From assembly GCA_035578155.1 (NCBI GenBank), contig JAPWDM010000045.1:797001-861000 (forward strand): a stretch of DNA of 64,000 nt, in the 5' to 3' direction. The notes under the pieces were generated by a model. That model had not been told where the DNA came from. It was given only the letters and a program-made list of their open reading frames with translations, and ran no database searches. The translations under genes were made by a program, and so were the position numbers. Source of the stretch: Brachynemurus nebulosus. Lineage: Eukaryota > Arthropoda > Insecta > Neuroptera > Myrmeleontidae. Of this stretch, positions 1 to 12,458 are shown in pieces (position 1 is the stretch's first letter; every line of letters starts with the position of its first letter).

Positions 1-1391
1 CCGCGTAACATAATGAAAGTATGTCTTGTTGTTGATTTATACAAAAATGCCATCGAAACCTGCTTGTCTAAATGATTGTTCCAAGTCTGCAATATATAAA
101 TTAAATAGGGTTGGCGATAAGATTTCCCCTTGAAGTACACTGTTTATGACATCAATTGGTTTAGTGATTACTTCATCAAGTTTAAAACTGATGTTTGAAT
201 TTTTATAAAAATTTTTAATTATTCTAAGCATTTTACCATACAAGCCAATTCTGTTTAATTTAAGCCATAAGATTCGATGACTAAGACTGTCAAAGACACC
301 TTTAAATTGGATGAATAAGGCATATACGTATGTTCCTTTATTGTGACAGTGTATCGTTAATATAGTATTTAAAATAAACAATTTATCTATATAACTTCGC
401 CCATTACGAAAGCCATTTTGTGATTCTGGTAACATATCATATTATTCAATCCACGTAGTCAGTCTAAAATTTAATATTGACGTGAATAGTTTTAAAATGC
501 AATTAAATAGCGCAATTGGTCGGTAGTTGCTAGGATTAAGAATATCACCTGGCTTGTAAATCAAAATTGACTACAGCTCGGTCCACTTCTCTGGAATAAT
601 TTCAGTTTCCAATATTATGTTAAAAAGATTCTGTGTATAATGTATCCAGTTATTCGGAAGGTTTTTATAAAATTCGTAAAAAATATAATCTGTTCCTGCT
701 GCTTTATTACTTTTTTACGTTCGTTAAAGCTAGTTCAATTTCTTCTAGTGTTATAGGTTCGTTTAAGAAACCATGAGCGGTTTCATGAAATATAGGCATA
801 TCTTCAGTTTCGCTAGAATATATTATCCGGAAGTGATTATAACATAGTTCTGGGCATCTGGGCCCAAGCTGATATTATTATATATTTTTTTTGTGACTGA
901 GTTAATTGTTCGCCAGAAGCTAACATTATCGTGCGTATTGGCAATTGTATTAATAATTCTAGTCTGATAATCTTTCTTCGCCGTTTTCACATATTTTCGG
1001 TATTCATTTCTTGCACTCAAGTAAGTGGTAAGTCGTGGACCAGTAAATCGGCAAGATCGAGCTAATTTTAATAAAGAGTTGACTTGTAGATTAATGTCAC
1101 GAAGTTCATTTGTTCATTTGTTCATTTATTAATTCGTTTCTCTATCAGATTAGTGCGTTTAACTATTCTATGCATATCCAATTGGTTAGCCGTTTCCAGC
1201 ACAGCATCAGTAAAATTTTTGCTTAAAATATTTACCACATCAGTATTTAAGTAGATTCTTTCTGAGCAGGCCATTAATTCCGAGTATTCCAATTTTTTGT
1301 TAGGGTCCCATGTTAGAATTTCTCGTTCAAAAATATGTGGCCTTTTTGAGAAAAAATCTGTAACCGAAGAGGACTGAAAAACATTTTTCAA
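1..1391 (-). pseudogene. Broken non-LTR retrotransposon (LINE), linker plus reverse transcriptase part
   Basis: Minus-strand reading gives a degenerate LINE ORF2. From 1391 down comes the linker between endonuclease and reverse transcriptase, including EYRKYVKTAKKDYQ and SFWRTINS. From about 715 to 437 the RT fingers can be read in the frame of the next block (FYEFYKNLPNNW, PEKWTEL, then NPSNYRPIAL), interrupted by at least two stop codons. From 435 to 37 follow the RT palm motifs SQNGFRNGRS, FKGVFDSLSH, and LQGEILSPTLFNLYIADLE. The F-x-D-x-x-K-A-F-D motif is eroded to FIQFKGVFDS. The YADD catalytic box and the 3' end lie beyond the window edge. Several frames and stops are needed, so this is a dead copy. 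RT style is LINE (CR1/L2/Jockey range); I cannot place the clade. Confidence 0.85.
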
Positions 1392-1504
1392 TTTTACAAT
1401 GCATATTGAATGGCTAGAATCACCTGATTGGTGGAGTTCAAAATCATTACATTAACTGACAAAGAAAACTAAAATATGTTATACTCTATCCAACTTTCGG
1501 GTTC

Positions 1505-1715
1505 CAGCCTGGCCCGACAAAATGGTGGGGTAGCCGGGGTCTTAGCTCCGGGGCCCGGGCTGAAGTCGAGGGCCCGTAGCGGTCGGGAATAGCCCGGAAA
1601 AAAGTAAAACAAGCTTTTTTGTTATTTCTTTGTTCATCACTTATTATTTTGGAGAAAAATTTCTAGAAAATGTCTTTTATTCCCGGGGCCCGTCATTTCT
1701 CTCCCAACAGCCCTG
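1505..1715. repeat. GC-rich hAT-like nonautonomous repeat (candidate)
   Basis: A short GC-rich island in AT-rich DNA, running from CAGCCTGGCCCG to CAACAGCCCTG. Read in reverse, the right end starts CAGGGCTGTTGGGAGAG, like ends of hAT nonautonomous elements. The two ends match only partly and no clean 8-bp target duplication is visible. A related GC-rich block with GGCCC/CCGGG runs is at about 54565-54730. Confidence 0.35.
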
Positions 1716-1838
1716 GTTCCAGCGATTTTGCTACCGATTCTGTTTCCTTTTCACATCAGGCAAAATCCATAGAGTTGGTGGGAGTAAAATTAAAAAAATA
1801 ATTATTAAAACAATATCATTATAGAAAAAAGGTAAGTA

Positions 1839-3167
1839 AGGTACCTAAGGCATTTAAGGCCCAGCGGGTAATAAGGCCCATTAGCTATATTTCTTACCAA
1901 GAAAAGTTCTCTAACTTATTAACAAGTTTAAAATGAACTTTCAATCATTTCAAAACCAGATACAAAAGTTGAGCTACTCAGAGTAACAAACTCATGTCAT
2001 ATTTTAACAAACAAATTTAAAGGTTACATTTTCGTTCGTTGATATAAAAATTGTGCACATTGTGAGTGTTATATTAATGATTTTTCAAAGGTATGTTTCT
2101 TTCAAATTGTTATCAAAATTGAAAAAAATTAATATTCTTTAAGTTTTACATCAATTAATTTAGTTTATTTCTAAAGTATTTATATAAAATGTATATAAGC
2201 ATAAATATTGACATGTTGATAATAAGGCCCATGCAAATTTTGTTTGGGCTTTATTACCAACACAATTAAAATCAAACACTACAAAGTCAAATTAATTAAA
2301 ACAGGTCTGAAGTCATTAACAAATGAAGCAAAATTAGATGCACAACCTTAAATTACTATAGTTACTCTAATATAAAAATAACAAAAAGGAAAAGGACAAA
2401 AAACTAAGTACATTTAATTTTGATTTATTTGTTGCATTTGTTTGATGATGTTTAAAGTTGGTTTGGTCGAATTTTTATTTTTATTCCTTAGTGTTTGGAA
2501 GTATGGCTGATAAAAAGAAGAGAGCGTTGTGGTCTGAGGAAGCACTGGCATCAGCCTTAAGCTATGTCACTCGACATGGCAATCAAAGAGAGGTTGCAAG
2601 GAGATTCGGAATTCTAAGAAGAACTCTTAGATTTAATATTTATTTATTTCGACTTAATATATTCAAACACCTAGTACTTGACTTATTTGAAAAATATGAT
2701 AAAAAAATTAAAAATTAAAAATAATGACTTAGGTAATTTTTTTTATTGTTGTTTTCAAGTCAAGCGGGATTCAAGGATTTTCGAAACTTTTTTGAACATG
2801 TAAAAATAACAAAATATTTTGATATATAAGTTCAAGTTATTCTTAAAGTATTTTCAAGTTCAAGTTATTCTTAAAGTAATTAAAATCCCCCAATTAAAAA
2901 AAAAAAAAAATAATAAATTTACTATTTCAGGCAGTTGTAATAGGTGGGCCTTATTTTCTACACCAGTCGGAAATAAGGCCCAATTGCAGACACTTTTTAG
3001 AATTAAATTTTTGACTTGTATAATTACAAATTCATTAATTTTTTTAGGAATTTATATCAAAAAATAAGTAAATTTTTATAATTAAATACTATATTTTTGA
3101 TATTTTATAAGATATATAAATAATAAGCCTATTTTGCTTAGGTGGGCCTTAATTGCCTTAGGTACCT
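1839..3167. mobile_element. Pogo/mariner-like TIR element with TA target site
   Basis: Ends are AGGTACCTAAGGCATTTAAG (left) and the inverse of AGGTACCTAAGGCAATTAAG (right), about 25 bp of near-perfect terminal inverted repeat, each flanked by TA (1837-1838 and 3168-3169). GGCCCA/TGGGCC motifs recur inside (about 1858, 2226, 2944, 2979, 3142). A Psq-type helix-turn-helix fragment sits at 2503-2640. TA duplication plus a Psq HTH fits the pogo branch of Tc1/mariner. The element is 1329 bp and lacks a DDE domain, so it is nonautonomous or degraded. Confidence 0.75.
2503..2640 (+). pseudogene. Pogo-like transposase N-terminal Psq helix-turn-helix fragment
   Basis: An ATG opens MADKKKRALWSEEALASAL followed by NQREVARRFGILRRTL. 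This is the pattern of the Psq/CENP-B-type HTH: a tryptophan and acidic stretch, a helix, then a second HTH with VARRFGI..RTL. After about residue 45 the reading frame runs into Phe/Leu/Ile-rich noncoding sequence and stops. There is no CENPB or DDE catalytic domain downstream, so this is either a first exon whose partner exons are lost or a remnant. It lies inside the TA-flanked TIR element, which supports a transposase origin. Confidence 0.7.
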
Positions 3168-3548
3168 TATTATGTTTTTTTAGGGCTACGAAGGTCATTA
3201 ACCTTCGTAGTCCTTATACTTTTGTTTACGCCGGAAACTGTTAAAGACGCCAAGTACGTGAGGTTGGCATGGCTGACTTGTAACACGTCCACTGAAAATT
3301 TTTTTTTGGGGCATTTTTTTTTAAACATTTTATTTATTTTATTTTATTATATATTAGAGTCTACATCATTATGAAATATATAATTTTGAACAGTATAGTA
3401 AAATACATATTATAAATTTGAATGTTCGTACATATTTATGTATTATTTACTTAACTATAAACTTTATTTATAATCATTTCATCCAGTTCCTAACAAACAA
3501 AAGCTAGAATTTTTACTGCTTATTAATATTATAACATTTAGTAATTTA

Positions 3549-6500
3549 TTACTCAGCATCGTTTCTTCTTGCTTTTCTTTCTTTACCCTATAAAACAGAA
3601 AATTAAGTTAGTAAATTTACATAATGATTCTAATGCCACATAATTAATTTAAAGAAACACCTAAGGTATAATGAAGTATTTGACAATATCAAGTAAAATT
3701 CAATTAAAACAATTTTTAAAAAAAAATTTATAATAAAAAGCATCAATTTATTATGCTAATTGATCCTAACTATTACTATTTAAGACAATTAATTAAAAAA
3801 GTAATTTTTTAGCTATTAACCATGTCATTAGAAACGGGCTGTGACGTCACGTTCTCTTATACTTCAATAATTCTATCCCTACTAGGGCCGTTATTTTCAA
3901 TAAGAGTTATTAAATATAACTATGTAAATTAACCTAAAAATTAATCCAAAATATCTACAATTTCTTTTTCTTGTTGTAAGAAAAATAAAGGGTTTCTTCA
4001 CTTACAAGGAAAGGGCAAGAAGTCGAAAATTCAAAAAAATCTGAAACTTTGTCAATATATAGAGGGTGGCTACCAAATAACATAAAAAATATCAGTTGCT
4101 GCTAAAAAACGTTTTTAAGGGGTGAAACATCGCCTCAAAGTTGGAATTCAAAAATTTAAAAATCGAGGAAATTTTGTTTATAGGTACCTTAAAAAGTTCT
4201 AGTAACAAATATAACATTATTTTTTGCATCCACAAATTTTCAAACCACCCCTTCCAGTGCGTACTTAATAAAAATTGAAAATTAATAGTATTGTGTTTAC
4301 TCGGAATTTTTAAATTTTCAAGTCGACAGCTGAAGCGGTGGTTTCACCCCTTAGAAATATGTAGGTATAAAAAATAATATTATATTTATTACTAAAATTT
4401 TTTATAGTATATATAAATAAAATTTTGTCAATTTTAAATTTTCTAAGCACACACTTGACGGAGTGGTTTCACCCCTTAAAAATGTGTGGACGCAAAAAGT
4501 AATGCTTCATTTACTATTAGAATTTCGTATAATGTCTAAAAACAAAATATCGACAATTTTTAATTTTTTAGGTACGCACTTGAAGGGATGGTTTCAACCC
4601 TTGAAAGTTTGTGGATGAAAAAAATAATGTTATATTATTTTATTACTAGAGCTCTATATAGTATATATAAAGAAAATGTCATCAATTTTTAAATACAGAT
4701 ATGAAGGGGTGGTTTCAATCCCTAAAAATTTGTAGATACAAAAAATAATGTTATATTTATTACTAGAACTTTTTAAGGTACCTATAAAGAAAATCTCATG
4801 GATTTTTAAATTTTTGAGTTCCAATTTTGAGGGGATGTTTCACCCCTTAAAAACGTTTTTTAGTAGCAACTGATATTTTTTATGTTATTAGGTAGCCAGC
4901 CTCTATATACTGACAAAGTTTCAGATTTTTTTGAATTTTCGATTTCTTGCCCTTTCCTTGTTAGTTACAAAACACGTCCTTTGCAAATTAAAATCTTATG
5001 CCTTTTAAGTAAATATATTAAAAATATCTTGCCTAATCATTAACCGCGACTAAATAAGACAGAAGCTGCAATTAATATGTTCCAAAGTGTTTCTATTCGG
5101 TGCTTTTTTCGTTCATTCTTATTTTATTTGCTTTTATTGTTTAGAGAATGTGACGAGAATCTTGAAACCGACAGTTTCAAGATAGTTTCTCAAAATTAGT
5201 CAAATACGTCATTTCAAAAATTTCAATTTCCAAATGAACTAACTTTAGATCAGTTTCTAAGATATTATATTACCTCTTTCACAGCACGAAGGATTTCTTC
5301 CGTCAAAGCTTTTATACTCTTTGTCAGTTTGTCAATATCATCTTCATCGTCGTCATCAGGGTTATTATCTCTCTTATTATCGTCATCGTCACTGCTACTG
5401 CTGCTACTGCTGCTACTGTCGGCATTTCGTTTTTGACGTCTTACATTTTCAAAATCTAACCTTGATTTTAACTGACCCATTAGCTATAATATATAAAAAA
5501 AAATTCAGTAGATAGCAGTATAGTACATTAATATTAAGGTGTTTTTTGGTGGCAGGGCCGGACCTACAATTATTGTACAATTATTATGAGGGGGCAAACT
5601 TTGTTGTTGACGCCGTCCCCGTGCAAAATTCAAATCTCAAAATTCAAAAATCCCTGTAAAAAGCAAGCAACGAGCAAAAAAAAACACTCAAATTTAGCAT
5701 TTTGGCGCCCCCGAACTTGCACTTTGGCCGCCCCTTAACTCTTGCAGGGGGGTACGTGCCGGCCCTGTTTGTCGATACACCATATCTGCCTTAATATCCC
5801 ATCAAAATTAATGCTTGTGACATTGTTTTGAAGATTACGTTCCCCACTAGTGAAAGAAGTCTAAATTGAGAAAAATATTTCTGTTAAAAGGATGTATTTC
5901 AGTATAGCGCAAACCATTGATAGTGGATTTTTATCTATTTACAAGCAAAACAAATAACCAAAAAATATCCCCCTTAACGTACCAAAATAAAGGAGATAGT
6001 ATTTTTTATAGTAAAAATAAGCGAATTTCTTACAGGTTCAGCATTACTGTTGGACGCCGATACTGCTGGATATTACAATGGTTCATATTGGAAAACACGC
6101 AAGTCGAGGTAAAAGTAAAGACGAACAGAAAACTTTTAAAGTTCCTACTACGAATGCATTGAAACTTATTCTCTATTTAAAAATGTTTCATGGCTTTATG
6201 GCTTTCTTGCTTTTATAAAATTTCTTTTTATTAATCTGTACCTATAATTGTCAATAAAATTTTACTTTAAAATATCAACAGATTTCAGTGCGCGGCAGAA
6301 ATAAAAACACCTGTCAGCCGCTTCGTCGCATGAATATGACGGTTATGTTTATTTAAAAAATGGATTAACTTACCGTTTGATATTTTGTATCTAAGTCCCG
6401 TTTAACTAATTCCAGTTTTTTCTTATGCATTTCAAGTTGTGCCTGCTCCCTACTGGTATCTGCATCGCGTTTTACAAGAGGTTTCTGGAAAAAAGTACAT

Positions 6501-9500
6501 TTTGAAAAGGAATAACATAGTAGATTGCAAAGACGTAATAAATAATATATAGTATGAAAGGACCAGTAATTTATACATATTATGTAGGAAAGATATTACA
6601 TACACCTTAAAAAGAGCTAAGTACCTATTATAAATAGCATGTAAATTGCCAATATATATTTCTCTTTCTGGGATACCCTAGACTTTAAAATTAAAACTGA
6701 AGCATAGTCAGCCATGTTTGTATTAGAAAATTTGAAAAAATGATGTCAAAATTTTCACTATTTTCACTTTTTAAATTGCGCTTTTTGTTATATTTTTTTA
6801 AAGAAAATATTATGGCAACTAGTTCTGCTTACAAATGTGAAAACCCTATTAGAAAAAAAGCACAAGGAATAACATTACACCGATAAGATTTTTTTGATAT
6901 CTTTTTGACATATATTATATTAGCCGTCTAATTTGAAAAAATATTTGCGTATATACATTACATGTTAAATAATAATTTAATATTACGTATCAAGTATGCA
7001 AAGGATGTAAAGCATGATAAAGTCCACTTAAGGTAAATTGACCACTTTTCTTATATGAATTCAATAGTAAATGTAGTCAACTACTACATACATAAACAAC
7101 TAATTTTGTTTGCACCACTGTCTAGAATTAGCACAACTTTTGCTTCAATAAAACGGTGTCGTTACAGGTCCTTTTATAATATATAATATATATTCTTACG
7201 TCTTTGGTAGATTAAAATAAATTTAAAAAAAAATCTTAGGGAAAACAATACCGTTTGTTCTTCGCTTGATTTAGACTGTGAGCTTGTCTTATCTTTTGTG
7301 CCTTGATCAGTTGCCTAAAATTTAAAATAATTGTGTATTAAATTTTGTTAAAACAACATCATTCATTTAATTTTAATTACGTCTTGATAGTAAATAAAAA
7401 TTTCATGAACTAGGGATAAATCTAATGTTCCATTTAACGTCATCCGTAACGACCGTTATATGAAGAAGAATTTTCGTCTATTTATTTTTGTTAGTAGGCG
7501 GAAAATACAATAGTTTAAAATTGTGAAATATGAAAAATTATGAAATAACGAATTTTCAAAATAGCTAGTTATCTCCATTAGTTCGTATCATATTAAGCAT
7601 TTGTAAGTTGATATTAAGTGAATTGCTAACTGCAGAAAGGGGACATCTTTAATTATTTTCAAAATTGACCTATATTTTAATTTTTAAATTCTTATGAATA
7701 TAGAGGATGATTTACTGTAGAAAGAAAATAAAATATCCAACTTTACAGCATATAACTGGGGGTATACAATTTTCGGTTACTTCAGAAAGGAGACAAACTT
7801 AAGACAAACGGTTATAGATGTCACCTTTCTGCAGAAAAGTAGTCATACTCAGTATTTTTTCTTAAATTTTTATGAAAATAAGTGAATTAGTTTTTAAATT
7901 TTTATAATGAGCTCACCGGAAGTTGATGTTCCTAAGAAAAAAAGGAAAAGAGTCTTTCTAAATGAATATAAATACAAAAAAAATATAAACCATAAAATTC
8001 ATTCCAGGTTTCCAAATGGAATTTCGGAAAAAATCCTAAAATTGCTTACTACAAATAAAAAAAAATGATTTAGAATGAAGTCCTATGGTTTATTAATTAA
8101 AAATAGTATATTATTCAACAAGCCGGTAATAATAACTATTACTCACGAAGATGAAATTGCAACACGAGCCGAGCTTGCGAGGCGGGTGTCGTAATGCATT
8201 TGAGTGAGTAATAGCCATCGCAAGCGAGTAGAATACGATATTTTTTTACGACTTTTTCCCTTTTTGATTTAAATAAAATTGAATATAAATTTTAAATCAA
8301 AAGAATACAATTTTTAATATATCTCTAATTTCATTAAATGTTTATGTATGTATAAACGATGAAAACAAAATACAAGCTACTTTGTTTACTCTTAGATGTT
8401 ACTACGCAACATATTTGAAATTAAAAATTGATACATATACACAAAACAAAAGCCAGCCCATTGAATAATGGTTAATACGGTGATTTCTTTGGTCAAAAAG
8501 GTATTGAGTAATGAAAATTCCTCCAGACCTTTGAATAATGCCTAACTTTCTCAACAATTAACGGATATGTAATGAGTGTGTTCTTCAACAGGATTAGAAA
8601 AAAGAATGTATTTGTGTATCTTGAAAAATAAAATTCGCTTTAAAAGACAGTCAAATGGTAATTTGATCTGTAGTAAATAATGAATAAAAATTCTTTATAT
8701 AACTATTTCGATTTTTGTTAAAAAAATAACAAGCGACAGAAAATATAGTATTTATACATTTATTTCGATTCCTGTAAAATTAGAAAATAGTGACTTGTCT
8801 CCTTTCTGCAGTTAGCAATTCAAGTATTATAGTAGTACTATCAGTATCGGCAACGTCGCGTCGTACGAGCGACGCATTGTTATTAGATCAATGAGAAGTA
8901 TATAATTGTAATAATTATATAGAACTTGCATATAGACCAATAAATTATTTTTGCTTAATGCATGCACATGCTCAAAATGGTTTTTATATTTTCCGGAGGG
9001 AAGCAGACATTTTACCGTAATAAGAAGTATCTCATATGTTGACCCAGGTAATAAGTTATCACCACACCAAATTTCATAAAAATCCGTAAAATGCTTTCTG
9101 CGTAAGGTGTGCACATGCTCAGATTGGTTTATCTATTTTCTCGTGGGAATGAGACATTTTCTCAGAATAAAAAGTATCTTAGATGTTGACCCAGGTAATA
9201 AGTTATCATCACACCAAATTTCATTAAAATCTGTTCATAGTCGTTTTCGCGTGATGCGTGAACAGACAGACAAAATTTTAAAAATCGCTGTTTTGATATC
9301 TACGTCGATAGCTATTTACAGTACTAGTACAATTTTCAAAAAAATATTCCATGTACAGAAACGGTCTCGTTACAGTTTTATTATATGTATAGATTTGTTA
9401 TTGTTCGATACAAATCGCCTACATATTGGCTGATATAATTTTTTTTCTAATTAAGCAATTGTTTTTTTAGTATAATTAGGTAACGGTCTACTCAGTCATC

Positions 9501-9839
9501 TTAATTAGGTCAAATTCATAATAAAAAAAATGTTAAGACTTAACATTATTATGCACAAACGTTCATAATAAATATGAATTTGAAAGTAAATTCTTTGATT
9601 GTTATAGAATCATGTCTTTACCTTACAAAATTTAATACTTACAAGATCTTTAACTGTGTTTTCGACAGGTCCTTCTTGAATTTGTGGGAGTCCGCTACCA
9701 TCCTGTAACAAAATTGTATAAAATTATTTATAATATTTTTTTTTCTTTTTATACAATAATAAAAATATTGGTTTTCTAGTTTACTTACGTGGATTAAGAA
9801 AATCACAGCAAAAATACAACCTAAGATTATTAATTTCAT
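3549..9839 (-). CDS. Six-exon gene for an unrecognised secreted acidic protein (about 177 aa)
   Basis: I built this model by eye. Exons: 9839-9789, 9702-9643, 7314-7252, 6484-6374, 5483-5274, 3587-3549. Every intron is GT-AG and every junction is phase 0 (51, 60, 63, 111, 210 and 39 nt). Exon 1 is a signal peptide, MKLIILGCIFAVIFLIH, followed by DGSGLPQIQEG. Exon 4 is charged and probably helical (REQAQLEMHKKKLELVKRDL). Exon 5 carries a Ser run, then acidic DDDD-type tracts, then a helix (DKLTKSIKALTEEILRAVKE). The last exon is basic (GKERKARRNDAE) and ends in TAA. If the exon-5 donor is not used the protein ends two residues later at TAA (5267-5265). No known domain is recognised. Secretion is inferred from the signal peptide only. 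Introns 2, 4 and 5 contain TE insertions. Confidence 0.6.
4005..4960. mobile_element. Foldback-type element, CAAGG...CCTTG ends, TTA target site
   Basis: Long imperfect inverted repeats (roughly 180-200 bp) begin CAAGGAAAGGGCAAGAA and end TTCTTGCCCTTTCCTTG. Both ends are flanked by TTA (4002-4004, 4961-4963). The middle holds diverged tandem units, each with a GGGGTGGTTTCACCCCTTAAA-like core (about 4330, 4465, 4585, 4705, 4830). No coding capacity. It lies in the last intron of the secreted-protein gene. Same termini and target site as the element at 12459-14013. Confidence 0.8.
4984..5145. repeat. 160-bp direct repeat, copy 1 (copy 2 at 10317-10478)
   Basis: About 160 bp from AAATTAAAATCTTATGCC through CATTAACCGCGACTAAATAA to the T-rich CTTATTTTATTTGCTTTTA. 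It recurs in the same orientation at 10317-10478 with few differences. Copy 1 is in the last intron of the secreted-protein gene and copy 2 lies about 480 bp upstream of its start codon. No TIRs seen. Confidence 0.75.
5553..5767. mobile_element. hAT-like MITE (CAGGGCCGGA ends)
   Basis: Ends CAGGGCCGGAC and GCCGGCCCTG form a short TIR. The interior has GGCGCCCCCGAACTTGCAC and AAAGCAAG, shared with the element at 29977-30214. The 8-bp flanks (TTTGGTGG / TTTGTCGA) are similar but not identical. It is 215 bp, noncoding, in intron 4 of the secreted-protein gene. Confidence 0.65.
7620..8821. mobile_element. TIR element (GAATTGCTAACTGCAGAAAG ends)
   Basis: A terminal inverted repeat of about 30 bp: left GAATTGCTAACTGCAGAAAG then GGGACATC, right GACTTGTCTCC then TTTCTGCAGTTAGCAATTC. 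AAGT flanks both sides (7616-7619, 8822-8825), a possible target duplication. Internal copies of the CTGCAGAAAGG/AAAGGAGACA motif occur near 7785 and 7828. No transposase seen. It lies in intron 2 of the secreted-protein gene. Confidence 0.7.
8950..9300 (+). repeat. Two diverged direct units, LINE-tail-like
   Basis: Two units about 148 bp apart share GCACATGCTC, GTTGACCCAGGTAATAAGTT and CACACCAAATTTCATAAAA-type sequence. They are followed by a GTGATGCGTGAACAGACAGA block. The phrase 'caccaaatttcat..aaatc' followed by 'gaacagacagacaaa' is typical of 3' tails of insect RTE-like LINEs. A similar tail (aatttcag..aaatggatcgaatgg..cagacagacagac) is at about 51060-51180. Confidence 0.5.
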
Positions 9840-10316
9840 TTTTTACTTATTATAATTTTTTTATTTTTATTTTAGAGCAATCAAAAATGCACGGTAAGAT
9901 ATTGATCAATTGAATATTATTATTTTCAGTAATGTAAATGATTTTAGCAACAAAACTTTTATCAAAACTATTAACAGAATTACCATGAGGAAAACTGATA
10001 ACTTTTTGACCTAAACTTTTTTTTATTATTAAAAATAAATTTTGAAAATTGTTCTTTGGATTTTTATAGAACCTAATTTAATTTACTACCAAAAAATTAA
10101 AAGAAACATTCAAATACTTAATGAATTTGAGTATTACTTTGTGGTATTCCACATTTGTAAATAATACAGCAAATATTTTACTTTGCCAAATACCACTATA
10201 TTTATAAAAAATTTTGACAATTGTTTCGAACACTAGTTGTTTATTCTCAAGCAGACCCACACAACAATAATCGATAACATGATATTCATTGATAAGCGCA
10301 TCTGTAATTATATTCC

Positions 10317-10478
10317 TAAATTAAAATCTTATGCCTTTTAAGTAAATATATTAAAAATTGGTTGTCTAACCATTAACCGCGACTAAATAAGACAGAAACT
10401 GCAATTTACATCTTCCAAAGTGTTGCTATTCGGTGCCTCTTTCGTTCATTCTTATTTTATTTGCTTTTACTGTTGTAT
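10317..10478. repeat. 160-bp direct repeat, copy 2
   Basis: Second copy of the 4984-5145 sequence, same orientation, starting AAATTAAAATCTTATGCC and ending in the T-rich CTTATTTTATTTGCTTTTA. It lies about 480 bp 5' of the minus-strand secreted-protein gene. Confidence 0.75.
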
Positions 10479-12458
10479 TAGTTTTAATTTTAAAATTGAA
10501 GCGCATTTTTTCTTATACTTGAAAGTTAGTTCTCAAATCTTAGGATCTCAAGAATTTTTGTCTTAAACTTCAATAATTTCACGACTGTATTTCCTATTAC
10601 CTACATTAATTACTTATTCATTTATCAAGTTATATATGTGGAACCAATGAGTTATAATAAAATTTTTAAAAATTCTATTGACATAATAAAATTAAAAAAA
10701 AAAAATTTTATTGACCTTTCAAAGGCTATCATTTACTTAATGTAAAAATAAATTATTAAAATATATACTATTAGCTTTACAAGGTCTTTTATGCAGAAAA
10801 TGTTGATACACATTTCGATACTACGGAGAAAATAAACTCGTTAGTATAATATGTTGTAATGTGTGAATATTGGATTTTATAGTAACGTGGCTACTTTACA
10901 GTCATTTGGCGAGCGGAGCGAAACACTAGCTAACAGTAAGCACTGCTAGTAACAGTGCACGGTGAGATTACGGATAAGAGAAGCGCTGAATTCTTTTTAG
11001 AAATTAAAAATTATACAGTGTAGTAATACAGCCTGAGTTTTCCGAGAGTTGCCATTCGATTTATTCCTAAAATATGCGTCTAATCGACAAAAAGTTTATA
11101 CAAAAAATATTCAAAATAGGGGGGGGGCATTCAGGAAACATTGTTCCAGACTTCTAGGGCTTACGGTTTTTTTTGGAATAGAAAAACATTTTTTTTTAAA
11201 TTGAAACATATGTTGAGATGTTTTTTGAAAATTAATTTACTACTTCAAATTACCAGTTATGCTAAAATTTTCATTATTTTATTCCATATTTTTGAGAAAT
11301 TGCCTCTATGAATTTTAATTTTCAAAACCCGTGGTCAAGTTTATTTAATCGAACGCAGAAAATACGGATAATTTGCAATTTACATTCAAAACAGGCAAAA
11401 TAACTAGTGATGGTATGTTCGTATTAATCTGTTACAATAAGACAAAATTTATTAATTAAATACATTAATTATCAAAATAATTTGTAGTTTTTCCTCAAAT
11501 ATTTAACTTAGTATTCAATAAAAAGTCATTAAATTACAGCTGTAGTTTTAATTTTTAATATCTAATACTACACTGTACTATAGAAGTCAAAAATAATCAT
11601 TTGTGAAACAGTCATTAGGTTCATAATACATAATAATAAATATGAAACCTGTATTATCTTTATAATTTGTTATTGAAATATTTATGTAGATGGCAATTGG
11701 CATCGATAATGTCTAGAGTGCCTATAATAAATAGAGTGGTGACATGTGTGCTGAACGCTGATTGGCTCCGACATTTTCTATCCAAAGTTTGCGTAAAATA
11801 TATTGGAAATAAATTAAATGTTAACAAAAACCCTTTAGTTTAATTTAGAAAGAATAATTAAATTAAAAATTTTTAATTATCCATTAATTCATAACTTATT
11901 AACAATAATTATGTACTCAAAGATATTTACTCAAACATGTGATAATTAATTTTGAAGCTTCCCGCTCTGTTTTGGTTAGAAAATGGATAACATGTCACGA
12001 CTCTATTTATTACAGGGACTCTAATAATGTCGGATGTATAAAACATTGATAGCCGTAATTATTTATCATAGTTAAATAAAAATATCAACAAAAAGTATTT
12101 TTAACGCCAAAATTCTGGTATTTAAAGAAGAGAAGATTGCGGTATGTTCAAACAGGAAAAAATATGATTTGATTCATTTCACGATTAGTTTTTAATCTGT
12201 AGTAGTAAATAATTATTTCCATAAGCTTATTTTCTTTTGCAGTAAGAATCAAAACAATTTTTCAAAATCTGCAATAATTCGCATAGCTCATTTCATTCGA
12301 TGTTTAAAATTAGATCTGTCAACTTCAACAGAAAAAACAGTATTAAAATATTAAAATTTGTCGTTACGTAGACATTAGTAAAAATCAGCTGATCACACAA
12401 TTGAAGAAAAAATATTCCCATTTGAAACGAAATTTACTCATGTAAATAATGGTTCTTA
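10479..12458. other. AT-rich intergenic DNA, no gene seen
   Basis: No spliced coding pattern, RNA gene or clear TE boundary found. A GGCGAGCGGAGCGAAACACTAG patch at about 10907 and short poly-G at 11119 are the only compositional breaks. Confidence 0.4.
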
